From assembly GCA_022457155.1 (NCBI GenBank), contig JAJGOT010000214.1, positions 782,001 through 846,000 on the forward strand: 64,000 bases of DNA. Direction: 5' to 3'. The position numbers and the translations under genes were made by a program. The notes under the pieces were generated by a model. The model ran no database searches, was not told where the DNA came from, and saw nothing but the letters and a program-made list of their open reading frames with translations. This document shows, piece by piece, positions 1-10,700 of this stretch (positions are counted from its first letter, which is position 1; the number at the start of each line of letters is the position of its first letter). Source of the DNA: Cladopsammia gracilis. Its lineage: Eukaryota; Cnidaria; Anthozoa; Scleractinia; Dendrophylliidae.

Positions 1-161
1 TACTTCTTATTTATGGAGTTCATTTTGTAAGGAGAATTATGTACATGTATGTCAAATATAACATAAGATGAAGCTGTATTAAATGGTGTATGTTAAAGAA
101 AGTAAAAGGTGTTTATAGAAATAATATAAATATATTTCTCTTTTTTTATTGATACTTTCAG

Positions 162-3100
162 GTCTAAAGGTCAATTATGCTAGACCATTTCCTTGTCTCC
201 CTGCTGGTGAGATAAATATCCGTGTGTTGATCCTTCTTTGGACAGGCGATTACCCTGCCCAGCATGAAGTGGGAAAATTCATAAAACATGGAATACTGCC
301 ATGTCGGCGGGATAAATTAAAGGGTGAGTTTACTCTATTCATGGCCATGATATTTATGTTGATGTTGATTGACATAGCCACCAGCAAAACATTGTAAAGG
401 ACAATGCATCATGTTTATTTTTAAATAAACATGTTTTGTTATATAAACATTTTTCATTGGCCAATAAACTAGCACCTGACTGTTCTTTGGGTTTCTTTTC
501 TATTGCATTTCTGTATATACATGTGAATTATGTAAGGCTCTTGATTAGTGAGACCTGGGTAATTTTGGCCATTAAACTTATTTCCTCGTAGTTGCAGATT
601 GTGACAAGATAGACAAATGCACCTGCCACTAAACCCCTTCCCAAATCAAGTTTATCGGTTTCGGCAGATTATTGCATTATGCAGGAATCGTAATATCACT
701 TTTATTCTATAACAGGGACTAGAGATCCTGATGGTGGTAGTACGTACTACTATGGTGCCAACCGATACCATGCCAGATTTCCATTTGAGGAAAGAAAGCT
801 AGATGAAGACTTACAAACTATGAAGGATATCAATGATGAGGACAGGAAAACAGTTCGTGCAAATAAAAGCAAGTCCACAGGTTACACTGGTTTGACTATC
901 CTCTACCGACTCCACAAGTTGTATGGGTTTGACATCTTCAAGGATCTGGTCATTGACACGATGCACAATCTTCCATCAAATGTTATTGCAGCACAACTGA
1001 AACACTTCGTCCAAGCAGAGAAGATTGATGCAGCCATCGTTGAAGAACGCCTCTGCTCCTTTCCATGGACTGCAGGTAAATATTTTTCTGTTGAGACTAT
1101 CAAAAATCCAATCAAGGAAAATAATGTCTACATCATTATTTTACAATGTATTTATTTTACAACTGTTTTTTTTTTTTTTTTTTTTTTTTGAATGTGACAT
1201 TACATTTATTCAATCAACAATCAACTACTTACAATATTTTACAACTGGTTAATAATTGCTGTTTTTACATTTACTGTGGCTCACAATAAATCGTCATTCA
1301 CTGTATTCATTAAATTGTATTTTCTGTTCTTTCTTTCTTTGATAGTGATAAGGACCTTCACATTAATAGCAAAAGTGTATTAACCTCATGTAGAATTGAA
1401 AGATCATTGATAAAAAATAATAGAGACAATGTGCTCTTAATAAAATGATATTGCACACTTAATTTCTTACCTTTTTAATGCAGAACTGAAAGATGGTAGA
1501 GTTCCTAAAGGCTTTGACTCACGCCTTGCATTCTGGAAAGCAGAGGAACTACACAAGTTTGCATTTCCTGCCTCTGAGGTGATACTAGGAGATTTGCTTG
1601 AAGAAATGGAATTTCACATGTGGCAACTATTTGTTAGAATGACAGAACTTGTATTTGGAAAAAGGGATGGCTGGAGTCATGAAGACGTGACCATCTTTGA
1701 GAAACTAGCTAAGAGGTATCTGATTCTGACTGAAGAACAAAGAGGTCTCACAGCTTGTGTCATAACTGCCCATAACCTGATTCACATTTCTGAAGATGCC
1801 ATGCGCTTCAGTCATCCAGACAATTTCTGGTGTTTTGCTTTTGAAAGGGCTGTTCAAAGATATGTGAAAACCAGCTGCAACTTCAAAAATATTGAGTGTA
1901 GTTATGCTAAGAGGGAAGCCCGGCGTGAACTGCTGAAACACCTTGGATACACAGAAAGCCAGCTGGAGAGACAGTACAAGATTGATTTAGAGAAGGTACT
2001 AACAGTAGGTGCGAATTTATTATTCATTTATTATGCAGGTGGGTAAAAAATAGGCAGAAGGCGGAAAAAAGAATTGCCTGGCGAGTAATGACTTGACCAA
2101 GTTTCTTGATTTTTCTCTCTGAAAAACCATGTCTGGTTAACTCTTTCTTTTTAATGTGAACCAAATTTTCTACTTGTGATCAACAAAATGTATCACCTGT
2201 TTAAAATCTTAGATATGCCTTCCTCAATGCTCATGTTAATCAATGTTGTTGTATGACACCTGATATATATGATGCACCTGATATGTATGATGTATTTCCC
2301 TTTTAACAGATGGGTGCTAACAGCTTAGAAGCAGCGAAACATTTGATGAAGACTGCAGGTACTTCAGCACTCCTGATAAACCAGTGCAACAAAGGTATAC
2401 TTGTTGGTGGGTTAGATAACAAAGGCAGCTTTTTAAAAAGATGGGAAGTTGACCTCATTGAAGCAAGCATCAATGCTCCTGAAATAGATCATTCAAGCAT
2501 TTCAGACTTTGGAATTCCCTTCAAAAGTTTGTTAAAGCCACAACAAGGACTTGAAGGAGAAGGTATGCTCTACCGTAGTGGGGAATATATTCTCCTTGAC
2601 CTGCTCGGACAGGACCAGCCAGCAGTTGTACTGGTAAATAGATTTCTTTCTGTTGAAATTGAAGAGAAATATCACTCCTTTGTGCAAGGAAAAATCCTCC
2701 AAATGAAACATGATGCAGATGGCCATCCTTTGCTTTATGGAAGTACTGGTTACAACATTGTCTCAAACAATGATGCTACACCAATGCAGGAGATAATTTC
2801 ACCTGTAACAAGCATTGCAAGAAAGGTCATTGTTTACCCCAACCCTTGTGAGCCTCAAGAATCTGTAGTGGTGGACTTTCAACGAAACAACTTACCATTG
2901 TCAGAACATGACATTGTCATACCATTTTATCCCCAAGAAGGTGATATGGTTTGGATAAATGGAACTGAACCTCAGCCATGGCTTGCAAAAGTAGTGAATG
3001 TTTATGTTGACAATCAAACTGTAAGAGTGATTTACTATATCAAGACTGGAGAGAAGGAAGATGGACATGGTATGCAGATAGAGATGTACAGACCAGAGGG

Positions 3101-3200
3101 AAACTCTCGTCTTGCCAGGGATAGAGTGTCCTGGAACTCAGTTATTGGGCTTTCTGAAGGGGAATGGAATGATACAACATGGGAAAGACCGGCACTTTAG
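162..3200 (+). CDS. EnSpm/CACTA-type transposase-like gene, 3' part (four exons)
   Basis: Four exons join in frame: 162-323, 716-1075, 1484-1995 and 2310-3200, with GT-AG borders and compatible phases (1, 1, 0). They give about 640 residues ending at the stop at 3198-3200; the 5' part lies outside the window. The first exon carries LLWTGDYPAQ and PCRR, and the second has VIDTMHNLP followed by FPW near its end. These match the tnp2 transposase of plant and animal EnSpm/CACTA elements as I know that family. The third exon (TAHNLIHISEDAMRF, FWCFAFERAV) resembles the tnp2 C-terminal half. The last exon is a lysine/acid-rich tail ending in a possible small beta-type domain (YYIKTGEKEDGHGMQIEMY) that I cannot name. 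No stop or frameshift is seen, so it is either a recently active element or a retained host gene. Confident on family, not on activity or exact exon ends. Confidence 0.72.
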
Positions 3201-3359
3201 AAACACAATGTTGTAGCTCTATCAAAGGTGATAAATGAAATCCTAAGAAAAGACTTTAATTTATTAGTTGTGCCAGTCATTCAAATGTTGATCATTGGTC
3301 ATGTTTCGAGTTAACAACAATCTCTAATAGTTTTTTTATATAAGAAAGTTAATGTTAAT

Positions 3360-4421
3360 TCTAAACCATTCATGGTTTCTTTAATGGTCATGAATGGTTT
3401 CTGACCACACCACCTTGGTATATGTTCCCATTAGGGGGAACAGGAATAAACATGAATGATTTTTAGTAAAAAAAAACATGGTTGTTTTTCATATTCAAAA
3501 CAATGTAATTTTGATGGCTTTTCCTCTCTTGGATATTACATCATAGCCATCCATGGTCATTAACCATAAATCATTAATGTTTTTAAAAGTCAACTGCTAT
3601 TTTAATATACATTGATGTTTTATTTTACAGTAACCATTAATGTAATTCAATTAACATTCATGGTTTTATTCCTGTTTTTGAGAGTTTTCTAATGCTATAA
3701 AACATATAATGGTAATTTACATTCCCAGCAGTGGGAAATCAGTATAAACATGGATGTTTAAAAAAAAAAAACATGATTGTTTTTCAATTTCACAACAATG
3801 TTATTTTGATGGCCTTTCCTCTCTTGGATATTGCATCATAACCATCCATGGTTATTAACCATAAACCATTACTGTTTTTAAAAGTCAACTGCTATGAAAC
3901 TTCCATTTTGGAAATTTTAATATACATTGATGTTTAATTTTACAGTAACCATTAATGTAATTCAATTAACATTCATGGCTTTATTCCTGTTTTTGAGAGT
4001 TTTCATTGCTATAAAACGTATAATGGTAATTTACATTCCCAGCAGTGGGAAATCAGTATAAACATGGATGGTTTTTTTAAAAAAACATGATTGTTTTTCA
4101 ATTTCACAACAATGTTATTTTGATGGCTTTTCCTCTCTTGGATATTGCATCATAACCATCCATGGTCATTAACCATAAATCATTAATGTTTTTAAAAGTG
4201 AACTGCTATGAAACTTCCATTTGTGGAAATTTTAATATACATTGATGTTTTATTTTGCAGTAACCATTAATGTTATTCAATTAACATTCATGGTTTCTGT
4301 TTCTGTTGTGGGAATTTGATTTGAAAACCATTCATGGTTTTCTTCATAAAATGGGTAAATGAGAAAAACCATTGTCTTTCTTTAAATAAACATTAATGGA
4401 TTTTAGGGATTTTTTCCTGTG
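3360..4421 (+). repeat. Subterminal repeat region of the EnSpm-like element, with a candidate 3' terminus
   Basis: About three imperfect direct copies of a 295-315 bp unit occur here; the anchor ttgatggctttt lies near 3511, 3806 and 4120. Short motifs such as accattcatggt, aacattcatgg and ccattaatg recur in both orientations. CACTA elements carry such subterminal repeats next to their ends. The array stops near tttttcctgtg at 4411-4421. Read from the other strand this starts CACAGG, so 4421 is a candidate element end. The opposite end is outside the window, so the terminal inverted repeat cannot be confirmed. Confidence 0.5.
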
Positions 4422-4519
4422 ATATATATTTCAACATTATGCACACCTATTTTAAAATTACTATTATACATGTCGTACATGTAGGTTTTTGTATTAAAAT
4501 GTTGTTTACTCTGTTGATG

Positions 4520-4755
4520 TTAAAGGGGCAGTATCATGAGGGCGAAACTTGAAAACGTTTTGGGCCGACATTTTCAAGTTTGATTCAGCAAATCCAAAAA
4601 GGCCGTCGAGAAGTGGAGGTATTTGTTGAATCAAAAAATCTGTTTTGATAGCCGGAAGAAAGAAAAAATCACTTTTAACAGTGATATGTCCAAAATTCTG
4701 GTGCAAGAATAGTGAACAGTGTCGTGCGTGGAACCTTGTGATACTGCCCCTTTAA
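4520..4755. mobile_element. TTAA-flanked MITE (piggyBac-like)
   Basis: A 228-bp element (4524-4751) has inverted ends aggggcagtatca and tgatactgcccct, flanked on both sides by TTAA (4520-4523 and 4752-4755). The TTAA duplication is the piggyBac signature. There is no coding capacity. Confidence 0.75.
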
Positions 4756-5054
4756 TTACACTGCAATGTACATATAGCCAAGTTAACAACCAAAACGAAA
4801 CTCTCATGTACTCGTGACATACACATAACACTGGGGGGTTAAGTTTGTTGAGTGTGTTGTTACTTCTCATGCCTTCACCAAGGTTTTTTTTCTGTCAATG
4901 CTCCAGTTTCCCTCCCTCATAACAACCGACATTTCCAATTTGATTTCGAAATAAAGGATCCAAAGGGAGTCTGTCTCAGTATACATGTAGATCTTATAAT
5001 TCATAAATGATGGCTGACTTACATGTACATGTATTACAACAGTTTGTGTTCTTT

Positions 5055-5294
5055 TAGAGCAGTTTTCAATTGAGTGTCATAAAACCAAACCCAAAGTAAT
5101 TACTCTGACCAATCACAGCAGTCGTAAACAATCCAATGAACCAATCAAAGCTCAAAGCAATTACATACATGTCAGTTTTACTTCTGATTGGCCGAGAAAG
5201 TGGTGCAAGATTTTTTAGCCAATCACAAAGCGTAGCAATGCAAAACCAAAGCAACTGTGTAATTACTTTTCACACTCAATTGAAAACTGCTCTA
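5055..5294. mobile_element. TA-flanked MITE with 21-bp inverted ends
   Basis: Termini gagcagttttcaattgagtg (5057 onward) and its perfect reverse complement ending at 5292 are flanked by TA dinucleotides at 5055-5056 and 5293-5294. A TA duplication suggests mobilisation by a Tc1/mariner-type transposase. The 236-bp interior has no open frame of note. Confidence 0.75.
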
Positions 5295-5435
5295 TATATG
5301 CATGTTAATTAGCCCTACTGGCCTCCTTTTAGAGTAAAAATTCCCTTGAATTTTGCACATGACAACAAGGCCAATGGGGCTGATTTATAGCATGAATATA
5401 AAAGAATTCAATAATAAAAATAATAAATTGGCTAC

Positions 5436-5753
5436 CAATATGAATAAGTGGAGACACGGTGGTCTAGTGGTTAGCGCGTCCAACTTTCAACCTGAAGGTC
5501 GGTGGTTCGAAGCCTGGTCTCTGCCGTCGTGTTGTTTTCTTAGACAAGAAACTTTACTCCACACTGTCTCTCCACCCAGGTGTATAAATGGGTACCGGCG
5601 ACAAAATGCTGGGGGTAACCCTGCGATGGACTAGCATCCCATCCAGGGGGGAGTAGCAATATTCCTAGTCGCTTCATGCTACAGAAACCAGGTTTAAGCT
5701 CCGGCCGTGTGGGCCATCCGGCTCGTGTGCGACTTACTTACAATATGAATAAG
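5436..5753 (+). mobile_element. tRNA-derived SINE with 13-bp target-site duplication
   Basis: The body is 5449-5740. It starts with a tRNA-like head carrying an A box (tggtctagtggttagcgcg) and a B box (ggttcgaagcc), the internal RNA polymerase III promoter. A non-tRNA body follows, with a short tail (gacttactta). Perfect direct repeats caatatgaataag at 5436-5448 and 5741-5753 are the target-site duplication, so the copy is full length and fairly young. Transposition would depend on a partner LINE. Confidence 0.85.
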
Positions 5754-5882
5754 GCCTATATAAACTGTACTTGTGGATTGACATATCCAACAAATTTGCA
5801 TAAAAACTGACAGGGCATTCCAAAAAAATGAAAGGAAATACACTGTACGGTGTACAGTACATGTACTACATACAATTCTTAC

Positions 5883-6004
5883 AATTTTTCCAAAGCTGAA
5901 AAGCCTAAGAAACTTGCAGCAGCCAAGACACCAACAACATCTGCTTCACTAACATTCATTTCACTTTCATTCTCATACAATGCAGCTAGAGCAAGAGCAA
6001 AGGC
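5883..6004 (-). CDS. Possible single coding exon, BTB-domain-like
   Basis: On the minus strand a good acceptor (ttaccag) and a good donor (gtaaga) bound a 122-bp open segment. One frame reads FALALAALYE, then ADVVGVLAAASFLGFSALEK, which resembles the C-terminal helices of a BTB/POZ domain (as in germ-cell-less or Kelch-type proteins). I find no partner exons: a SINE lies to the left, LINE debris to the right, and the gene at 7736-21135 already ends with a stop. It may be an orphan exon, a pseudogene fragment, or part of a gene with unrecognised small exons. Confidence 0.3.
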
Positions 6005-6347
6005 TGGTAAGGAAAAAAAGAAGATTGAATGTGAATTATAGAAAAACATGTACTGGTACAGTTATATATATTGCTTAAGGATAATACACCTGTGCAGTGC
6101 AAAACTACTGCAAATAAATAAATTATTTTACTAATGGCTTTTGATTACATTTCTTTACTATTTTGCATTACTCTTTGACTGCTTATACACGTAAAGACGT
6201 ACTGTCCAATTGGTTAATCTAAATGACCCTAATATTTATTAGTACATTGATTAATCTGTGGAAACTGAATATACTGTATAAATATACTGCACATGTACAG
6301 ACGTACACATGTACACATGTACAGCTTCTGTACCTGATGTGTACATG

Positions 6348-6494
6348 TATATGTTGTGGTGCAATTTTGTCCTTGGTGCAAATTTTATTTTCCTTTCTTT
6401 AAAACTCATTAACATACATTATCATACATTTCCATACTCAAAAACAAAGGAAAATAAAATTTGCACCAGGGTCAAAATTGCACCACAACATATA
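6348..6494. mobile_element. Foldback MITE (tatatgttgtggtgcaa family), copy 1
   Basis: Near-perfect inverted arms tatatgttgtggtgcaattt and its reverse complement surround a short loop containing aaaacaaaggaaaa. The same terminal and internal sequence recurs at 15648-15836 and 15880-16021. Confidence 0.65.
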
Positions 6495-6753
6495 TATAAA
6501 CTAATAAAATTCTAAGATGGCAATACTGCATTGTATTAAATTGGCTAGTTATTTTCTTCCAACACTGTCAATATACATGTAATGCAGTATTGCTGTCTTA
6601 AAATTGCAATTAGCTTTGTATCACTATTCAACAGTTGTTTGGGCAAAAAGAAAGAAAAACTGAAATTCAAGATAATTTTTAATTAAGCAAATCACATTAT
6701 AATGTATGTGGAGAAAGCGAAAGCGCTAAAAAAAAGTGATAGGCTGCTTAGAA

Positions 6754-6792
<39 letters not shown>

Positions 6793-7185
6793 TTATTTCT
6801 ATAGTGCAAAATCACTACTTGTCCTAAGCGCTTTAAAATATATAATATTACAATAACTTTACATATATACATGTAAACAATCCTAGACTAGCTAAGTTAA
6901 TGTACATTTCAATTTTAGAAAAGTCATACAACTGTAGGTATAAAAAAATTATAATTAAAAAACAAAGACAAAAGACACTACAAATTATATTTGAAAAGTA
7001 AATAAAAAGAAAATAAAAATTAACAAAAGGTTCTATAAATTATATGCAAGCCTAAAAAGATGAGTTTTCAATGCCCTTTTAAAACTATGAACAGTATCAG
7101 AACACCTGAAGTCTAGAGGAAGCTCATTCCATAGCTTTGAGCCCACCACAGAAAAAGCCTGATCACCATACATTTTGGTGTCTGC
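6754..7185 (-). mobile_element. 5'-truncated LINE fragment with (AAT)n tail
   Basis: On the minus strand, about 7160-7035 encodes FSVVGSKLWNELPLDFR then FKRALKTHLFRLAYNL and a stop. This is the conserved C-terminus of non-LTR reverse transcriptase proteins of the CR1/L2/RTE kind. It is followed by an A/T-rich 3' untranslated region ending in a tandem triplet tail (aat repeats at 6754-6793 on the plus strand). Only the 3' end of the element remains. Confidence 0.65.
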
Positions 7186-7735
7186 AAAAACGACAAGCTT
7201 AAGGCAAAAAATATAAAATAATGTACTGTAGGATGATTGGAAGTAAAACTGAGTCTAGGGCACAGCTAGGACAGCGCAGAGAACACCTTCAGTTGTTGTT
7301 TTATATCTGCTCGAGCTGTTCATACAAAGCGAGGGATTAATCTTCGGTTTGATTGTTTTGGAAGGTAAATACACTGTAGCTTCAAAATAGTCTATTTTTT
7401 GTAAATAGTTTCTAGAAATGAAATCTTGGTAACCGATAGTATAGGAATACCGGATTTTTTTAAAAAATAAAAATTTTCACCAATTTTAAGCGAATTTTAC
7501 TTGGGATTTTGTGGATATTTACATGTAGGAATGGTGCGGATTTGACCGAATTGTGCAGCTAGCCCTGCAACCACACCCCCTGTTAGAACCCCTGATTAAT
7601 GTACCTGTACATGTACTACATTTAATCGCAAGTGTGATTAAAAAATTAAAAATTAAGAATTAATAATCATTAAACACTCTAACATCTCTTGTTTCTTAAG
7701 TACAATTAATACTTTACATATTAATAATTATATCA

Positions 7736-10700
7736 CTATTGAATTGAAACAACAAATTGCTCACTTTGTTTTGTGATAAGAGGATCCTTGACTCTAAGTT
7801 TAAATGTTAACTGGTTCTTGTACCATTCACCACTGTATCTTTGTCTGCCAAGCGACAAGTCTGACATGAGAGTGACAGGTTCCATGTTACCAGAGCTGGC
7901 TGCTGTTTTCAAGGCATCTAAATTAGTTCCTATGAACAAAAAACAATAACTTTAATCTTTAAACGCATGCACATGCATGTGTAGGTGAAAAAGAAGGACA
8001 ATAAATCGGCTGCAGGTCAGCGAACTTTTTTATATAGAGCAATTAAACTCTGGAACTCATTGCCATGTGCGATTACTGCTGCAGACAGCCTGAGTGTGTA
8101 CTTTCAAAAAGAAACTTAGAGAATTCCTTTTCGAATCATTTCTTGTTAGCTAGGAGAGTTACCTATTGATGTTTTTAGCTATTATTACAATTTTAACATT
8201 TGACATTTTTATTCAATGTTTTACTTACCTTATGAATTATTTATATGTTTATGTATGTTGGGTCTGAAAAACCCTGATTGGGAGTTTCAATAAAGTTTTA
8301 ATGTTTTAATGTTTTAATAATTATCATAAATTTGCATGCCACAAAATTTTGCAAAATCCCTTACATTTGTTGAGTTATTTAACGAGAGAGCAAGAAACGT
8401 GTTTGAGACTAACGGCCATGTTTTATTCTCCTCCTACTCTGAGTGCGCATGCGTGAGAAATCACTGATGCGTTACAAATACTAACAAGTTCCAAAGTTCA
8501 ATATTGCATAACACAACATCTCCCTTTTTGTAAAGTGAGCAATGTTCAATCATTCAAATGTTTAAATGTTCAATCAAATGTTCAATCAAATGTTCAAATG
8601 TTCAATCAAATGTTCAAATGTTCAATCAAATGTTCAAATGTTCAATCAAATCCAAGGCTCTCTTTCAACTTCAGAGAGGGTCTGATAAGTCTCTTTGGTC
8701 TTGAGGAAATGCAAGGTGATGGGAGAGGTTTTACAGGAGTTGGCATCTTGTCTTGGTATTGCTGCTCAGCGGTGTGGAGTGGTTCTGACTTGTCTGAAGG
8801 TATTGGGACGAGATGGGAACGATTTCGTCTGACGGTGCCTTTCTCTGTCTCGATTATGTAGGATCTAGGTGTTTCTGCTGCTTCTGTGACTGTACCAGTA
8901 GCTTTTTCATTTTTGATGTGCACAGGGATACCACGTTGAAGTGGTTTCAATGCAACAGCATTGTGTCGCTGATTAAAGTTGAGCCTTTGCCTTTCTTTAC
9001 TTTCTGCCTCTCTTTCACGCAGCTTTTCAATATCAGGCCAACTTGGGTTGAGATTAGTGTGAAAGGTCGGAATGGTGTTTCGAAGTTTCCGTCCCATGAG
9101 TAGCTCTGATGGTGAATACCCACAAGCTAATGGGGTAGATCTGTATGCTAGCAGTCCCTTGGTCGGATCTTTCTCTTTCTTTAGGAGTGACTTGGTGGTT
9201 TTCACGGCACGCTCCACCTCACCATTGGACTGCGGAAAGCGAGGGCTGCTTGTTGTATGTTTGAAACCCCATTCTTTTGCAAAATGAGTGAATTCAGCCG
9301 ATGCGTACTGTGGCCCATTGTCGCTTTTTACTTCCTCTGGGATGCCATGTCTTGCAAAGATCGCCTTTAGTGCTCTGATAACTTCATGAGATTTTGTGGT
9401 CTTCTGCATTGCAGCTACTTCTATATAGCGTGAAAAATAGTCCACAACTATCAGGTAATTCAGGTTATCGAGTTCAAATAAGTCGGTTGCGATCACTTGC
9501 CATGGACGTTCGGGGAAGGGTGTCGGAATGAGTGGCTCTGCCCTTTGTTGTCGATGTTTTGCACAGACTTTGCAATTCTCGACCATGTCCTGGACTTCAC
9601 GGCTGAGACCAGGCCACCAGATTGATGTCTTGGTGCGTTCTCTGCACTTGGCTATGCCCTGGTGTCCTTCATGCACCTTGTCCAGAACTTGTAGTCTCAT
9701 AGATGAGGGCACCACGATTCGCGATGACATCAGCAGTATTCCATGGACTACACTGATGTCTCCTCTCAGTGTCCAATAGGGCTTTATTGGGTCACTGAGG
9801 TTGAACTTGTCTGGCCAACCTTCCACGCAGTACTTCTTTATTTGTTTGCAGACAGGGTCTTGATCCTGGGCATCTTTGATCTCCATTAGTTTCACGTCTG
9901 ACACTGGTAGAGAATCCAGGATGCTGTCAACATAGATGTTCATTTCTTCTTCTGGAATGGTTGCCTGTATGTCTGGGTTATCCACTTGCATTCTGGATAA
10001 TGCATCTGCAATATACAGTTCCTTTCCAGGTACATGATTCACCTCTTTAAAATGAAACCGCATGAGGCGCATTCTTAGTCGCTGTACTCTAGGTGGGACT
10101 TCGTCTAAGGTACGCGTAGTGAGAAGTGGGACCAGTGGCTTATGGTCTGTTTCTACGATAATGGATTTCCCCACTATGTAGTCGCTGCACCGCTCACATG
10201 CCCAGGTTACGGCTAAAGCCTCTTTCTCTATTTGCGCATATCTGCATTCCACTTGGGTGAGTGCTCTGGATATGAATACAACAGGTCTCCAGGTCTGGTC
10301 ATCTTGCTTCTGTAGGAGTACTCCTCCCAATCCAAATGATGACGCATCTGCTGAGACTTTGGTCTCTCTGTTGGGATCATAGAGAGCAAGCACTGGTGCT
10401 GTAGTCAGGCTAGACTTGATTTCGTTGAATGCTTTTTGTTGGGGTGGTCCCCAGACCCACTGTCGGTCCTTTTGCATCAGGTCTCGAATAGGCTTTGTTT
10501 TATCAGCTAGGTGCTCGGCAAACTTGCTCAAGTGGTTCACCATCCCTAGGAATACACGGACCTCGTGGACACTCTTGGGTGCTGACAGGTTTACCACTGC
10601 TGCGACTTTCTCAGGGTCCACTTCAATGCCATCTGCACTTACTACGTTACCCAGGAACTTGATCTTGGGGACGCTGAAGGTACACTTGTCTAGGTTAAGT

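Noticed and set aside
820..1191. Separate small gene starting at ATG 820
   Set aside because: It is exon 2 of the EnSpm-like gene; the reading past 1075 into a poly-T run is intron.
5450..5525. tRNA gene
   Set aside because: The A and B boxes are there, but the sequence continues into a SINE body and is flanked by a 13-bp target duplication; the acceptor stem is not complete.
8541..8650. CRISPR-like array
   Set aside because: Units are too short and continuous, with no unique spacers, in a eukaryotic retrotransposon.
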